37,623 nucleotides of DNA from Stenotrophomonas maltophilia (GCF_004920835.1 NZ_QFHO01000038.1:1-37623); one strand, 5' to 3'. Positions 1 through 7,540 are shown, numbered from the stretch's first letter. Notes: generated from the letters alone by a model not told the origin. A program made the numbers and translations.

Positions 1-38
1 GGCGGGCGGCAGGGTGGGTGGGTTTCCAAGGGGAAAGA

Positions 39-79
39 GGGGTCAGATCCGTTTTCCGCAGGAAAACGGATCTGACCCC
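39..79. repeat. GGGGTCAGATCC-type hairpin, copy 1
   Basis: The arm at 39-57 and the arm at 61-79 are perfect 19-base reverse complements around the loop GCA. Three related hairpins lie at 3975-4014, 4920-4959 and 7476-7514. The arms differ between copies but stay paired, for example CCGTTTTCC/GGAAAACGG here against CCCTTTCC/GGAAAGGG in copy 3. There is no T run on either side, so it is not a textbook terminator. Confidence 0.85.
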
Positions 80-151
80 GGACGCGACCTGGCTTTTGCT
101 TTTTGCTCTTTTCTTTTCAATCCGGGGTGGACGCGCACGGAAAGTGTCCCT

Positions 152-255
152 GGCCGGGAGGGTGGGTTGCGCAGGGGCGTGAGCCGCATGGATGCGGCGA
201 CCGAGCTTACATGGACGTACTTGCAGCGTCCCCTGCGCAACCCATCCTCCCGGCC
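152..255. repeat. Long nested inverted repeat, MITE-like
   Basis: The outer arms at 152-177 and 230-255 are 26-base reverse complements with a single T-for-C difference, which can pair as G-U in RNA. The 52-base spacer contains an inner hairpin at 183-198 (GCCGCAT-GG-ATGCGGC). It encodes no protein I would trust. The size and shape recall a non-autonomous repeat or a structured intergenic element. I think I recognise the spacer as common in Stenotrophomonas and Xanthomonas gaps, but that is from memory and copy number cannot be checked here. Confidence 0.7.
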
Positions 256-330
256 CAAACGAAGGAAATCCGCCGCTCTCCGCGACCACCCCGAGGGGCT
301 CCGCCGTTGGCTGATATCCAGATACCCCGT

Positions 331-364
331 AAACGAAAACGCCCCAGCGCAGGGCCAGGGCGTT
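331..364 (-). terminator. Rho-independent terminator of the 389-2770 receptor gene
   Basis: On the minus strand a 7-bp stem AACGCCC/GGGCGTT encloses a 13-base loop and is followed by TTTTCGTTT. It starts 24 bases after the receptor stop codon, which is where a terminator is expected. Confidence 0.65.
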
Positions 365-388
365 CTCGTGCGTCAGGTCAGGCGGGGA

Positions 389-2770
389 TCAGAATTCCTG
401 CCAGTCCCCGTCAGCCAGTTCGGTGGCCATCGGGCGGCCGCCTGCAGTGCGTCGGGCCGGTGGGGCGACCGCAGCCGGTGCGACCGGTGCGGCGGCACGT
501 GGTGCCGGCGCTGCAACTGCCTTGCGCGGAGCGGCCACGACCTCGGCTTCGTCGACCACGAAGATCGACACGGCCTCGCTGAGGTGCCCAGCCTGTTCTT
601 CCATCGCACGTGCGGCGGCGGTGGCTTCTTCCACCAGCGCAGCGTTCTGCTGGGTGGTCTCGTCCATCTGCACCACGGTCTGGTTGACCTGCTCGATGCC
701 GGCCGACTGCTCCTGCGAGGCGGCGGAGATCTCGGCCATGATGTCGGTCACGCGCTGCACCGAGGCGACGATCTCGCCCATGGTCGCGCCGGCCTTGTGC
801 ACCAGCGCCGAGCCGTCGTTGACCTTGCCGACAGAGTCGTCGATCAGGCCCTTGATCTCCTTTGCGGCAGCGGCCGAGCGCTGGGCGAGGGTGCGCACTT
901 CGCTGGCGACCACGGCGAAACCGCGCCCCTGTTCGCCGGCACGTGCGGCCTCCACGGCAGCGTTCAGCGCCAGGATGTTCGTCTGGAAGGCGATGCCGTC
1001 GATGACCGAGATGATCTCCGAAATCTTCTTCGACGAGGCCTGGATGGCCGACATCGTGGTGACCACCTGGCCGACCACGTCGCCGCCCTGCGAGGCCACG
1101 CCATGTGCGCCGATGGCCAGCTGGTTGGCCTGGCGTGCATGCTCGGCGTTCTGGCGAACGGTCGAGGTCAGCTCCTCCATCGAGGCAGCGGTTTCTTCCA
1201 GGTTGGCGGCCTGCTGCTCGGTGCGGCGCGACAGATCGCTGTTGCCCGAGGCGATTTCGCCGGCGGCCGAGCTGATCGCACGGCTGGACTGCTTGATGCG
1301 GGTGACGATCTCGCTCAGCTGCGCGGCGGTGGCGTTGGCATCATCGCGCATGCGGGCGAACACGCCCTGGTAATCGCCGTGCATGCGCACGGTCAGATCA
1401 CCCTGCGACAGCGCGGCAAGCAGGCCGGAGATCTGTTCGATGCTGCCGGCATTGGCGTCGAGCAGGCCGTTGATCTGCTGGGCCAGCTGCAGGAAGAAGC
1501 CTTCCTTGTCGTTGGCGTCGATGCGGCCGGACAGGTCGCCGGCCGCAGCCTGGGCAATCACGCGCGCCACTTCGGCTTCGACCTGCGCTTCCTGGGTGCG
1601 GTCCCGCCACTCCACTACGTAGCCAACGGTATCGCCGCCTTCGTTGCGGATGGTCGACACCACCTGGGCGAACTGGGCGTCGCCGTACTGCATCGGACGA
1701 CGGGCAACGCCGTGCGCCTTCAGGTTGCCCAGCAGAGTCTGATCCATCTCGCCACGGTGCTCGAGCACGGTGACCGGCTTGCCGACCAGCGAGGCCTGCG
1801 CATCGAAGTCCGGCAGGTCGCGGCGGACCTCGTCCTGGTACTGGGTCAGGGTCTGCTGCAGGGCGCGATTGCTGTAGACGATGGTGTTGCTGGTGTCGGT
1901 CAGGTACACGCCGGTCGAGCTGTAGTCCAGCGCGGTGCGGATGCGCAGGTTCTCGCGGGCGATGGCCTGGTCGGTTTCGGTGCGCTCGCGCAGGTCGCGC
2001 TGCATGCGCTGCATGGCCTGCATCAGCTCGCCGACTTCGTCCTTGCGGCTGACATCGATATGGCCATCAAGCTTGCCACCGGCCACATCGTTGGCAACCG
2101 AGACGGCGCCACGCACGCTGCCGACCAGAGCGCGGGCGAACAGCCAGACCAGCACCAGGCCAAGCGCAGCACCGCCCAGCAGGGCGATCACGGTCAGCAC
2201 GGCCGAGGCGGCGTAGGTTGATTCGGCCTCATCGCGCGATGCGCGGGCGAGGCGGTTGTCTTCGGCAATCAATGCTTCCAGTGCAGCGCCGGCCTTGCGG
2301 TGCTTGGCGCGGGTCTCGCCGACGAAGGTATCGATCGCATCGTCGGGCAGGTCCAGCTCCAGCATCTCGGTGACGCTGTCATAGGAGGTCAGTGCCTCCT
2401 TCCATTCCTTGGCGAAGGTATCGAACAGCTTCTTCTGCTGCGGGTTGTCGACCAGCGCCGGATAGCCCTTGATCGACTTGTCCATGCTTTCGCGCAGTTC
2501 AGTGGACTGCTTGCGAGCATCTGCCTTGACGTCGTCGCTTGCGCGGATCAGCTGCTGGTAGGCGGCGTTGCGGTACTCGCCGAGCATGCCTCGCATCTCG
2601 CCGGCCATGCGGATGCTCTCCATGCGCGAACCGGCCAGCTCGGTGGTGACGTTGTTCAGCGAGTGCAGGCCACGGTAGGCGACGATGCCCTGCAGCAGCA
2701 TCACCAGCAGGAGAACGCCGAAGGTCAGCATCAGCTTCGGCATCAGTTTCAGGTTGTTGATCCACGGCAT
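389..2770 (-). CDS. Methyl-accepting chemotaxis protein with PAS domain
   Basis: This 793-residue membrane chemoreceptor should sense a ligand and control CheA activity through CheW. TM1 is at about residues 11-31, a periplasmic four-helix-type region follows, and TM2 is at about 185-207. Then come a HAMP domain, a PAS-like domain at about 275-390 (ALDYSSTGVYLTD, YSNRALQ), HAMP-like segments (GDLSGRIDAND, GDLTVRMHGDY) and a full signalling domain with the hairpin tip EAARAGEQGRGFAVVASEVR. The protein ends in DWQEF, resembling the xWxxF tether that binds CheR and CheB. AGGAGAT lies 10 bases before the ATG. Its signalling half is nearly the same as that of the receptor at 4966-7203. The ligand is unknown; the PAS domain may add a redox or small-molecule input. 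Confidence 0.95.
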   Translation of the reverse strand: MPWINNLKLMPKLMLTFGVLLLVMLLQGIVAYRGLHSLNNVTTELAGSRMESIRMAGEMRGMLGEYRNAAYQQLIRASDDVKADARKQSTELRESMDKSIKGYPALVDNPQQKKLFDTFAKEWKEALTSYDSVTEMLELDLPDDAIDTFVGETRAKHRKAGAALEALIAEDNRLARASRDEAESTYAASAVLTVIALLGGAALGLVLVWLFARALVGSVRGAVSVANDVAGGKLDGHIDVSRKDEVGELMQAMQRMQRDLRERTETDQAIARENLRIRTALDYSSTGVYLTDTSNTIVYSNRALQQTLTQYQDEVRRDLPDFDAQASLVGKPVTVLEHRGEMDQTLLGNLKAHGVARRPMQYGDAQFAQVVSTIRNEGGDTVGYVVEWRDRTQEAQVEAEVARVIAQAAAGDLSGRIDANDKEGFFLQLAQQINGLLDANAGSIEQISGLLAALSQGDLTVRMHGDYQGVFARMRDDANATAAQLSEIVTRIKQSSRAISSAAGEIASGNSDLSRRTEQQAANLEETAASMEELTSTVRQNAEHARQANQLAIGAHGVASQGGDVVGQVVTTMSAIQASSKKISEIISVIDGIAFQTNILALNAAVEAARAGEQGRGFAVVASEVRTLAQRSAAAAKEIKGLIDDSVGKVNDGSALVHKAGATMGEIVASVQRVTDIMAEISAASQEQSAGIEQVNQTVVQMDETTQQNAALVEEATAAARAMEEQAGHLSEAVSIFVVDEAEVVAAPRKAVAAPAPRAAAPVAPAAVAPPARRTAGGRPMATELADGDWQEF
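601..1269 (-). repeat. Direct repeat: signalling-domain DNA shared with 5166-5834
   Basis: This 669-base segment of the first receptor gene aligns to 5166-5834 at a constant offset of 4565 with no gap. Most differences I see are single bases, many at third codon positions. It encodes the methyl-accepting signalling domain. The flanking sensor regions of the two genes are much less alike. Confidence 0.85.
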
Positions 2771-2827
2771 GGGCGTTGCGATCTCCTAAGGCAGACGCGT
2801 CCGGGCATCGGGCCCGGTTGCAGCAGA

Positions 2828-2857
2828 AACCACGCCGGCACCAGGTCCGGCGTGGTT
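2828..2857 (-). terminator. Hairpin after the small exported-protein gene
   Basis: A perfect 11-bp stem AACCACGCCGG/CCGGCGTGGTT with an 8-base loop lies 14 bases past the stop of the 2872-3255 gene. On the minus strand it is followed by only a short T run (TTTCTG), so it may be a leaky terminator that lets some transcription reach the receptor gene at 2770. No other promoter is evident in the gap. Confidence 0.6.
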
Positions 2858-2871
2858 CGACGAACGGCGGA

Positions 2872-3255
2872 TTACTTGATGTTGGCCAGCTTCAGGCTTG
2901 CCGGCGAGCTGACTTCGATTTCAGCACGCGAGGCATCGCGCTGGATCTTGCCGATCACGCACACGGTCTTGCCTTCCAGGGTTTCCAGCGGGAAGGAGAA
3001 CTTGCCGCGGTTCTCGCCGGCGATGCGCGCCGAGAAGGTGTGGCGCGGGAATGCGCCGCCCATGTACAGGAAGGTCGGCTGGCCTTCGGAACCTTCTGCG
3101 TAGCGGGCCTTTTCGACCTTGCCACAGACCATGCCGTCCTTGCCGACCGAACGCGGTGCCATTTCCGGCGGGATCATGTCGGCCGACTGGGCGAAAGCGG
3201 AGGCGGCAGTGGTGGCCAGGACAGCGGCCGAAACGAACGCAAGCAGGGACTTCAT
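2872..3255 (-). CDS. Small exported protein of unknown function
   Basis: This 127-residue protein is not one I can place in a named family. A clear Sec signal peptide covers residues 1 to about 22 (LLAFVSAAVLATTAASAFAQ), with a likely cut after AFA, so the mature protein of about 105 residues is periplasmic. It has two cysteines (MVCGKV and KTVCVIGKI) in strand-like, Val/Ile/Lys-rich surroundings. The pattern resembles a small OB-fold nucleic-acid-independent domain, but this is only an impression. GGAG lies 10 bases before the ATG. A sigma28-like promoter at 3328-3354 places it with late flagellar genes, between cheW and a receptor gene. A role in chemosensing or motility is inferred from context only. 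Confidence 0.85.
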   Translation of the reverse strand: MKSLLAFVSAAVLATTAASAFAQSADMIPPEMAPRSVGKDGMVCGKVEKARYAEGSEGQPTFLYMGGAFPRHTFSARIAGENRGKFSFPLETLEGKTVCVIGKIQRDASRAEIEVSSPASLKLANIK

Positions 3256-3327
3256 CGAGGTGTATCTCCGGGGATGGTGATGGTCGTTCCGGTCCTGCGC
3301 GCTCCTGCGCGGCCGGCTTCTGTCCCC

Positions 3328-3354
3328 CTATCGGCACTGCCGCGGGGAACTGAA
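3328..3354 (-). promoter_or_regulatory. Sigma28 (FliA) promoter for the small exported-protein gene
   Basis: The minus strand reads TTCAGTTC-N11-GCCGATAG against the sigma28 consensus TAAAGTTT-N11-GCCGATAA. The -10 box matches at 7 of 8 positions and the spacing is exactly 11. The predicted start near 3321 gives a leader of about 66 bases. The -35 box is only partly conserved. Confidence 0.65.
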
Positions 3355-3391
3355 GGGTTTTGTGACCAGAACGTGAAGCAGGTCCGCTGGT

Positions 3392-3883
3392 TCAGGCGGC
3401 GGCGTCTTCGACCAGGCTGGCCTGGCCCATGTCGGCACTGTCGAGAAGGGTCTCGATGTCCAGCAGGATCAACATGCGGTCATCCTGGGTGCCGATGCCG
3501 GAAATGAAGCGGGTATCGACGGCAGCGCCGAATTCCGGGGTCGGGCGGATCTGCTCGGCAGACAGCGGGATCACGTCGGAGACGCTGTCCACGACGATGC
3601 CGACCACACGGTCTTCGACGTTCAGCACGATCATCACGGTGAAGGCGTCGTAGCGGGCATTGTCCAGGCGCAGCTTCAGGCGCAGGTCGATGACCGGCAC
3701 GATGGTGCCGCGCAGGTTGATCACGCCCTTGATGTAGTCCGGTGCATCCGGTACGCGGGTGACCGCGTCGTAGCCGCGGATTTCCTGCACCTTGAGGATG
3801 TCCACGCCGTAGTGCTCGGCACCGAGGGTGAAGCTGAGGAATTCGCCACCGGCGCTGGCGGTGGTGCTGGTCTTGTCGTTCAT
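3392..3883 (-). CDS. cheW: Chemotaxis coupling protein CheW
   Basis: CheW links receptors to the CheA kinase in the membrane-associated array. The 163-residue protein is a single CheW/SH3-like domain of the usual length. It has the typical core LSFTLGAEHYGVDILKVQEI, then VPDAPDYIKGVINLRGTIVP and VVGIVVDSVSDVIPL. AGGA lies 7 bases before the ATG. The gene stands alone behind its own sigma28 promoter (3926-3952). It is one of two CheW-type proteins here; the other, at 10476-11735, carries a long repeat-bearing N-terminal extension. This one is the plain adaptor. Confidence 0.97.
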   Translation of the reverse strand: MNDKTSTTASAGGEFLSFTLGAEHYGVDILKVQEIRGYDAVTRVPDAPDYIKGVINLRGTIVPVIDLRLKLRLDNARYDAFTVMIVLNVEDRVVGIVVDSVSDVIPLSAEQIRPTPEFGAAVDTRFISGIGTQDDRMLILLDIETLLDSADMGQASLVEDAAA

Positions 3884-3925
3884 CGAGGGGTCCTGGTTCT
3901 GCCGGAAGTCCCGGTGTCAGGCTCG

Positions 3926-3952
3926 ATATCGGCCCCTGGGTGGGGGACTTTA
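3926..3952 (-). promoter_or_regulatory. Sigma28 (FliA) promoter for cheW
   Basis: The minus strand reads TAAAGTCC-N11-GCCGATAT, matching the sigma28 consensus at 13 of 16 positions with the correct 11-base spacer. Transcription should start near 3919, giving a leader of about 36 bases. Confidence 0.82.
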
Positions 3953-3974
3953 GGTATCCGGCACTCCCGGGGAA

Positions 3975-4014
3975 GGAGACAGATCCCTTTTCAGGGAAAA
4001 GGGATCTGACCCCG
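3975..4014. repeat. GGGGTCAGATCC-type hairpin, copy 2
   Basis: A 13-bp perfect stem (3980-3992 with 3996-4008, loop AGG) lies about 20 bases past the stop of the PilZ gene. The outer end of the left arm, GGAGACAGATCC, has two changes from the family form GGGGTCAGATCC, which leaves two mismatches near the base. This copy looks partly decayed. Confidence 0.8.
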
Positions 4015-4034
4015 GCATGCGCGCCGGTGTTGCC

Positions 4035-4808
4035 CTACAGTTCGCCGTTGCGGCGCGCCTTGCGCTGGCGGTCAATGCGGAAGATGTAGCGCTGGATGGC
4101 GCTGTCGCCGCCACGCGGCAGGCCGTCGAAACGCATGCCCACGCGCTTGACCTCGATGCCGTTGGGCTGGCGCTGTGGCAGCAGGTTGCAGACCACCAGT
4201 TCGATCTCCAGGTCCGGGCCGTCCGGCAGTGAGAGCAGGGCCGGGTAGCGCTTCTGCAGGCTGAATACCGCGCAGTCGGTGGGCACTACCACGGCCAGGC
4301 CGCCGCCACTGATATCAACCACCCGCATTGACAGCGTACCGCTGCGGTCTTCTCCGCAGGGCAGCTGCAGCTGCGGCGAGTCGGTGACCGGGGTTTCCAG
4401 CCGGTACAGTTCCCGCCGTTGCAGGTGTACCAGCTCGTCCGGCAGCGGGGCGCGGAATGCCACGTGGCCGTCATTGTCCACGCGCTGCAGTGCCTGCAGC
4501 CGGAAGCGCACCAGCACGCGTTCAAGCTGGGCGAAGCACAGAAGGTGGTCGGCCTGCTCGGCGGCGCGGTTGGACGATTCCTGCGGACTGCCATCGAGCA
4601 GCAGGGTGTCCTCGTCTTCATCGAGCTCAAGCAGCGCAGTCGGGAACGATCGGTCGCGGCCGTCGATATGCGCGTTGATCAGTGATCGCTGGTCGATCAG
4701 CGATCGCAGCAACTGCCGCAGCTGGCGCGGGTTGCGGACCAGGAAACGTTCGTCAGCGGCGTCGGCCGCGTGGACATCGTGCACTGCAGTGTCGTTGCCG
4801 TCGGACAT
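4035..4808 (-). CDS. ycgR: YcgR-like PilZ flagellar brake protein
   Basis: This 257-residue protein has the two-domain layout of YcgR, which binds c-di-GMP and slows the flagellar motor. An N-terminal YcgR-type domain (FLVRNPRQLRQLLRSLIDQR) is followed by a C-terminal PilZ domain. Both c-di-GMP signatures are present: RxxxR in RRELYR, and DxSxxG in DISGGG. I chose the ATG at 4808. An in-frame GTG at 4874 would add 22 residues, but a sigma28-like -10 box (GCCGATAT) sits right beside it, and the added residues do not look like the family. The neighbouring receptor and cheW genes, and the c-di-GMP enzyme at 24045-26180, fit a motor-control role. Confidence 0.88.
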   Translation of the reverse strand: MSDGNDTAVHDVHAADAADERFLVRNPRQLRQLLRSLIDQRSLINAHIDGRDRSFPTALLELDEDEDTLLLDGSPQESSNRAAEQADHLLCFAQLERVLVRFRLQALQRVDNDGHVAFRAPLPDELVHLQRRELYRLETPVTDSPQLQLPCGEDRSGTLSMRVVDISGGGLAVVVPTDCAVFSLQKRYPALLSLPDGPDLEIELVVCNLLPQRQPNGIEVKRVGMRFDGLPRGGDSAIQRYIFRIDRQRKARRNGEL

Positions 4809-4863
4809 GGAATCTACGGTCAAGGGTGGGCGCCAGCACGCGTTGGCGCGTGGCTCGATGGGG

Positions 4864-4890
4864 ATATCGGCCACTGTGCAGGATTATGAA
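4864..4890 (-). promoter_or_regulatory. Possible sigma28 promoter for the PilZ gene
   Basis: The minus strand has the -10 box GCCGATAT (7 of 8, the same as at cheW), but the octamer 11 bases upstream, TTCATAAT, matches the -35 box poorly. It may be a weak or assisted promoter. It helps decide against the upstream GTG start of the gene. Confidence 0.4.
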
Positions 4891-4919
4891 GTGAGAATTG
4901 CATCACTTTCCACGTGCGA

Positions 4920-4959
4920 GGGGTCGGATCCCTTTCCCTCAGGAAAGGGATCCGACCCC
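4920..4959. repeat. GGGGTCAGATCC-type hairpin, copy 3
   Basis: This is a perfect 18-bp stem (4920-4937 with 4942-4959) with loop CTCA. It lies only 6 bases past the stop of the receptor gene at 4966. Both arms carry the GGATCC/GGATCC version, where copies 1 and 4 have AGATCC/GGATCT, so the change is compensated. Confidence 0.88.
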
Positions 4960-4965
4960 GTTACC

Positions 4966-7203
4966 TCAGAACTCCTGCCAGTCGCCCTCGGCGGCCAGTG
5001 CCGGCTGTGCCGCCGACGCACGCAGTGCGCGCTTGGCAGCCGGCGCAGCGGTCGCCACCTGGCGCGGAACCGGTGCCGCAGCCAGGCGCGTCGGCGCGGC
5101 CGTCGTACCTTGCGAGGCCAGGCGGAAGCGGGCAACCGCTTCGCCCAGCTGCACGGCCTGGTCTTCCATCGCGCGTGCGGCGGCGGTGGCTTCCTCTACC
5201 AGTGCGGCGTTCTGCTGGGTGGTCTCGTCCATCTGCACCACGGTCTGGTTGACCTGCTCGATGCCGGCGCTCTGTTCCTGCGAGGCCGCGGAGATCTCGG
5301 CCATGATGTCGGTCACGCGCTGCACCGAGGCGACGATCTCGCCCATGGTGCTGCCGGCCTGGTGGACCAGGCTGGAGCCTTCGGCGACCTTGCCGACCGA
5401 GTCATCGATCAGGCCCTTGATCTCCTTCGCGGCGGCGGCGGAGCGCTGGGCGAGGGTGCGCACCTCGCTGGCGACCACGGCGAAGCCACGGCCCTGTTCA
5501 CCAGCGCGTGCGGCTTCCACCGCGGCGTTCAGCGCCAGGATGTTGGTCTGGAACGAAATGCCGTCGATGACCGAGATGATCTCGGCGATCTTCTTCGAGG
5601 AGGCTTCAATGGCCGACATGGTGGTCACCACCTGGCCGACCACGTCGCCGCCCTGCGAGGCCACGCCGTGCGCACCGATCGCCAGCTGGTTGGCCTGGCG
5701 GGCATGCTCGGCGTTCTGGCGAACGGTCGAGGTCAGCTCCTCCATCGAGGCGGCGGTTTCTTCCAGATTGGCTGCCTGCTGTTCGGTGCGGCGCGACAGG
5801 TCGCTGTTGCCCGAGGCGATCTCGCCGGCGGCGAGGGTGATGCTGGAGGCGCTGGCCTGGATCTGGCCGACGATCTGGGTCAGCTGCGCGACGGTGGTGT
5901 TGGCGTCGTCACGCATGCGTGCGAACACACCATTGAACTGCCCATCCATGCGTGCGGTCAGGTCGCCGGCAGCGATCGATTGCAGCAGCTGCGACAACTG
6001 GCCCAGATTGCCGTCGGCCACCTGCATCATGGTGTTCAGCTGCTCGATCATGACCTTGAAGTCATGCTGGAAGCGCTGGGCATCGCCGCGCTGGCTGAAG
6101 TCGCCGGCTGCTGCAGCGGCGGCCAGCTGCTGGATCTGGGTGTTGATCGCGAGCAGGCTGGCCTTGGCGGCATCCATCGACTCGTGCAGGATCGCGCGGC
6201 TGCCCGGCAGGCGGCGTGCGTCCGGTGCAAGATTGCCGATCGCGTACTGGTTGAGCACGTCGATGGCATCGCGGATCGCATCCAGGTGTTCGAAGATCAC
6301 CGTGTTGATGCCGCCGGCCAGCTGGCCATACACGCCCGGGAAGTCCTCCGGGATGCGGTGGCTGATATCCGGACCGGCATGCATCTGCGCCATCAACTGG
6401 GTCTGCTCGGAGAAGCGGCGCAGCATCGAGGTCATCTCGGCCGTGGCGGCCAGCATCTTGCCGGCTTCGTCCTTGCTGGTGGCCTGCGTGCTGACACTGA
6501 GATCACCACGGGCGACGGCCTGGATCGCGTGCACGGCCTTGCCCAGCGGACCTGTGACAGCGCGCGAGATGACCATGGCCAGCGCGGCGGCCACCAGCGA
6601 CAGCAGCACGATGCAGCCGATGATGGCGATCATGCTGGTGTGGTGGGTGGCATTGGCATCGGCGATCTTGGCATCCATCAGGCCGGCGATGTGGGTGCCG
6701 AGGGTCTTCATCGCAGCGAACAGGTCACGGCGTGCCGGCCGCGACTGTTCGTCGGAGATCTGCCGCGCCAAAGCGCCATCGCCAGCGGCGACCGCTTCGC
6801 GCATGGCCTTGTTGGCGGCGAAGTAGCGGTCCAGCTGCACGTTGGCCGCGCCATACAGTTCGCGCTCCTTGGCCAGTGCGGGCAGTGCCGAGTAGGCGGC
6901 CAGTTCGTCGTGCACGGCCTTGGCGGTGTCGTCCATGCGCTTGTAGTAGTCGGCCACCTTGTCCGGCTGGTCGAGCATGCTGAGCAGCGCCAGCTCGTAG
7001 GTGCGGAATTCGCCCAGTTGCGAGCGTGCCTCGCCGAGGTGCTGCACCGAGGGAATATCGTTGCTGGCCATCTCGCCCAGTTGCTTGTTGGCCTCGTTGA
7101 GCCGCAGCAGCGCGAATGCACCGAGGACGAGGGTCATCAAGGTGGTGAGGGTGAACCCCACGGCCAGCTTGCGGGCGATGGGCAGATCTTGGAACCACTT
7201 CAT
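4966..7203 (-). CDS. Methyl-accepting chemotaxis protein
   Basis: This 745-residue chemoreceptor has TM1 at about residues 11-31 and a periplasmic four-helix-bundle type region with a conserved DIPSVQHLGEARSQL stretch. TM2 is at about 188-208 (MIAIIGCIVLLSLVAAALAM). HAMP and HAMP-like segments follow (GDLSVSTQATSKDEAGKML, GDLTARMDGQF), then a signalling domain nearly the same as that of the 389-2770 receptor. It lacks that receptor's PAS domain. The C-terminus is DWQEF, a CheR/CheB-tether type pentapeptide. GGAG sits about 8 bases before the ATG. A sigma28 promoter at 7313-7339 leaves a leader of about 100 bases. The ligand cannot be told from sequence. Confidence 0.95.
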   Translation of the reverse strand: MKWFQDLPIARKLAVGFTLTTLMTLVLGAFALLRLNEANKQLGEMASNDIPSVQHLGEARSQLGEFRTYELALLSMLDQPDKVADYYKRMDDTAKAVHDELAAYSALPALAKERELYGAANVQLDRYFAANKAMREAVAAGDGALARQISDEQSRPARRDLFAAMKTLGTHIAGLMDAKIADANATHHTSMIAIIGCIVLLSLVAAALAMVISRAVTGPLGKAVHAIQAVARGDLSVSTQATSKDEAGKMLAATAEMTSMLRRFSEQTQLMAQMHAGPDISHRIPEDFPGVYGQLAGGINTVIFEHLDAIRDAIDVLNQYAIGNLAPDARRLPGSRAILHESMDAAKASLLAINTQIQQLAAAAAAGDFSQRGDAQRFQHDFKVMIEQLNTMMQVADGNLGQLSQLLQSIAAGDLTARMDGQFNGVFARMRDDANTTVAQLTQIVGQIQASASSITLAAGEIASGNSDLSRRTEQQAANLEETAASMEELTSTVRQNAEHARQANQLAIGAHGVASQGGDVVGQVVTTMSAIEASSKKIAEIISVIDGISFQTNILALNAAVEAARAGEQGRGFAVVASEVRTLAQRSAAAAKEIKGLIDDSVGKVAEGSSLVHQAGSTMGEIVASVQRVTDIMAEISAASQEQSAGIEQVNQTVVQMDETTQQNAALVEEATAAARAMEDQAVQLGEAVARFRLASQGTTAAPTRLAAAPVPRQVATAAPAAKRALRASAAQPALAAEGDWQEF
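5166..5834 (-). repeat. Direct repeat: signalling-domain DNA shared with 601-1269
   Basis: This is the second copy of the 669-base receptor segment, co-linear with 601-1269 without gaps. See the finding on receptor homogenisation. Confidence 0.85.
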
Positions 7204-7312
7204 GCAGGGTGCTCCAGGTGGGCAGGATGCCGGCGTCGTTGCGTCGGCTGGGGGTGGTTGCAGAGCGAACGGTGGTGCCCGGTGGGGGTTCGGTGACGGC
7301 CGTCAAAGCGAG

Positions 7313-7339
7313 ATAGCGGCGTGCTGCGGGCGGACTTTA
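7313..7339 (-). promoter_or_regulatory. Sigma28 (FliA) promoter for the receptor gene
   Basis: The minus strand reads TAAAGTCC-N11-GCCGCTAT. The -35 box is the same as at cheW, and the -10 box matches the consensus at 6 of 8 positions with exact spacing. The predicted start near 7306 gives a leader of about 103 bases. Confidence 0.72.
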
Positions 7340-7475
7340 TGGACGCAGATCACATTCGGTTGCGTAGGGATGACGGCGCGAAAGTGCTGCGGCGGCGCGG
7401 CTTGCGCTTCGGTGGCGTGGTTGCGAACGAAACCAGTGCGGCGACGGAGTTCACGGAATGGGTTCGGGGCGGATT

Positions 7476-7514
7476 GGGGTCAGATCCCTTTTCAAAGAAG
7501 AGGGATCTGACCCC
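7476..7514. repeat. GGGGTCAGATCC-type hairpin, copy 4
   Basis: An 18-bp stem (7476-7493 with 7497-7514) has loop AAA. One T-G position can pair as a wobble in RNA read in the + direction. It lies between the cheA terminator and the receptor promoter. Confidence 0.85.
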
Positions 7515-7540
7515 CAGCCACACATGGTCGGCGCACGCGC

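Larger units (their letters stand above)
1..388. other. Gene-free region downstream of the first chemoreceptor
   Basis: I see no credible gene in these 388 bases. The region holds a perfect hairpin (39-79), a nested inverted repeat (152-255) and the terminator of the receptor gene (331-364). Between the first two lies a pyrimidine-rich stretch on the + strand at about 92-120. The few short open frames here are made largely of the hairpin and inverted-repeat sequence. Confidence 0.7.

Noticed and set aside
43..258. 71-codon minus-strand frame across the first two repeats
   Set aside because: It is built from the hairpin at 39-79 and the inverted repeat at 152-255. Frames of this kind are commonly annotated as hypothetical proteins but reflect repeat DNA.
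14..2221. 735-codon open frame on the + strand
   Set aside because: It is antisense to the receptor gene and follows its codons. High GC removes stop codons from the opposite strand. Its translation is Gly/His/Arg-rich with no domain.
4279..7296. 1005-codon open frame on the + strand
   Set aside because: It is antisense to the PilZ and second receptor genes. Its protein repeats phrases seen opposite the other receptor, as expected from a shadow of conserved codons.
39..7514. CRISPR array made by the four related hairpins
   Set aside because: The copies are kilobases apart with genes between them, they vary in sequence, and no cas gene is present.
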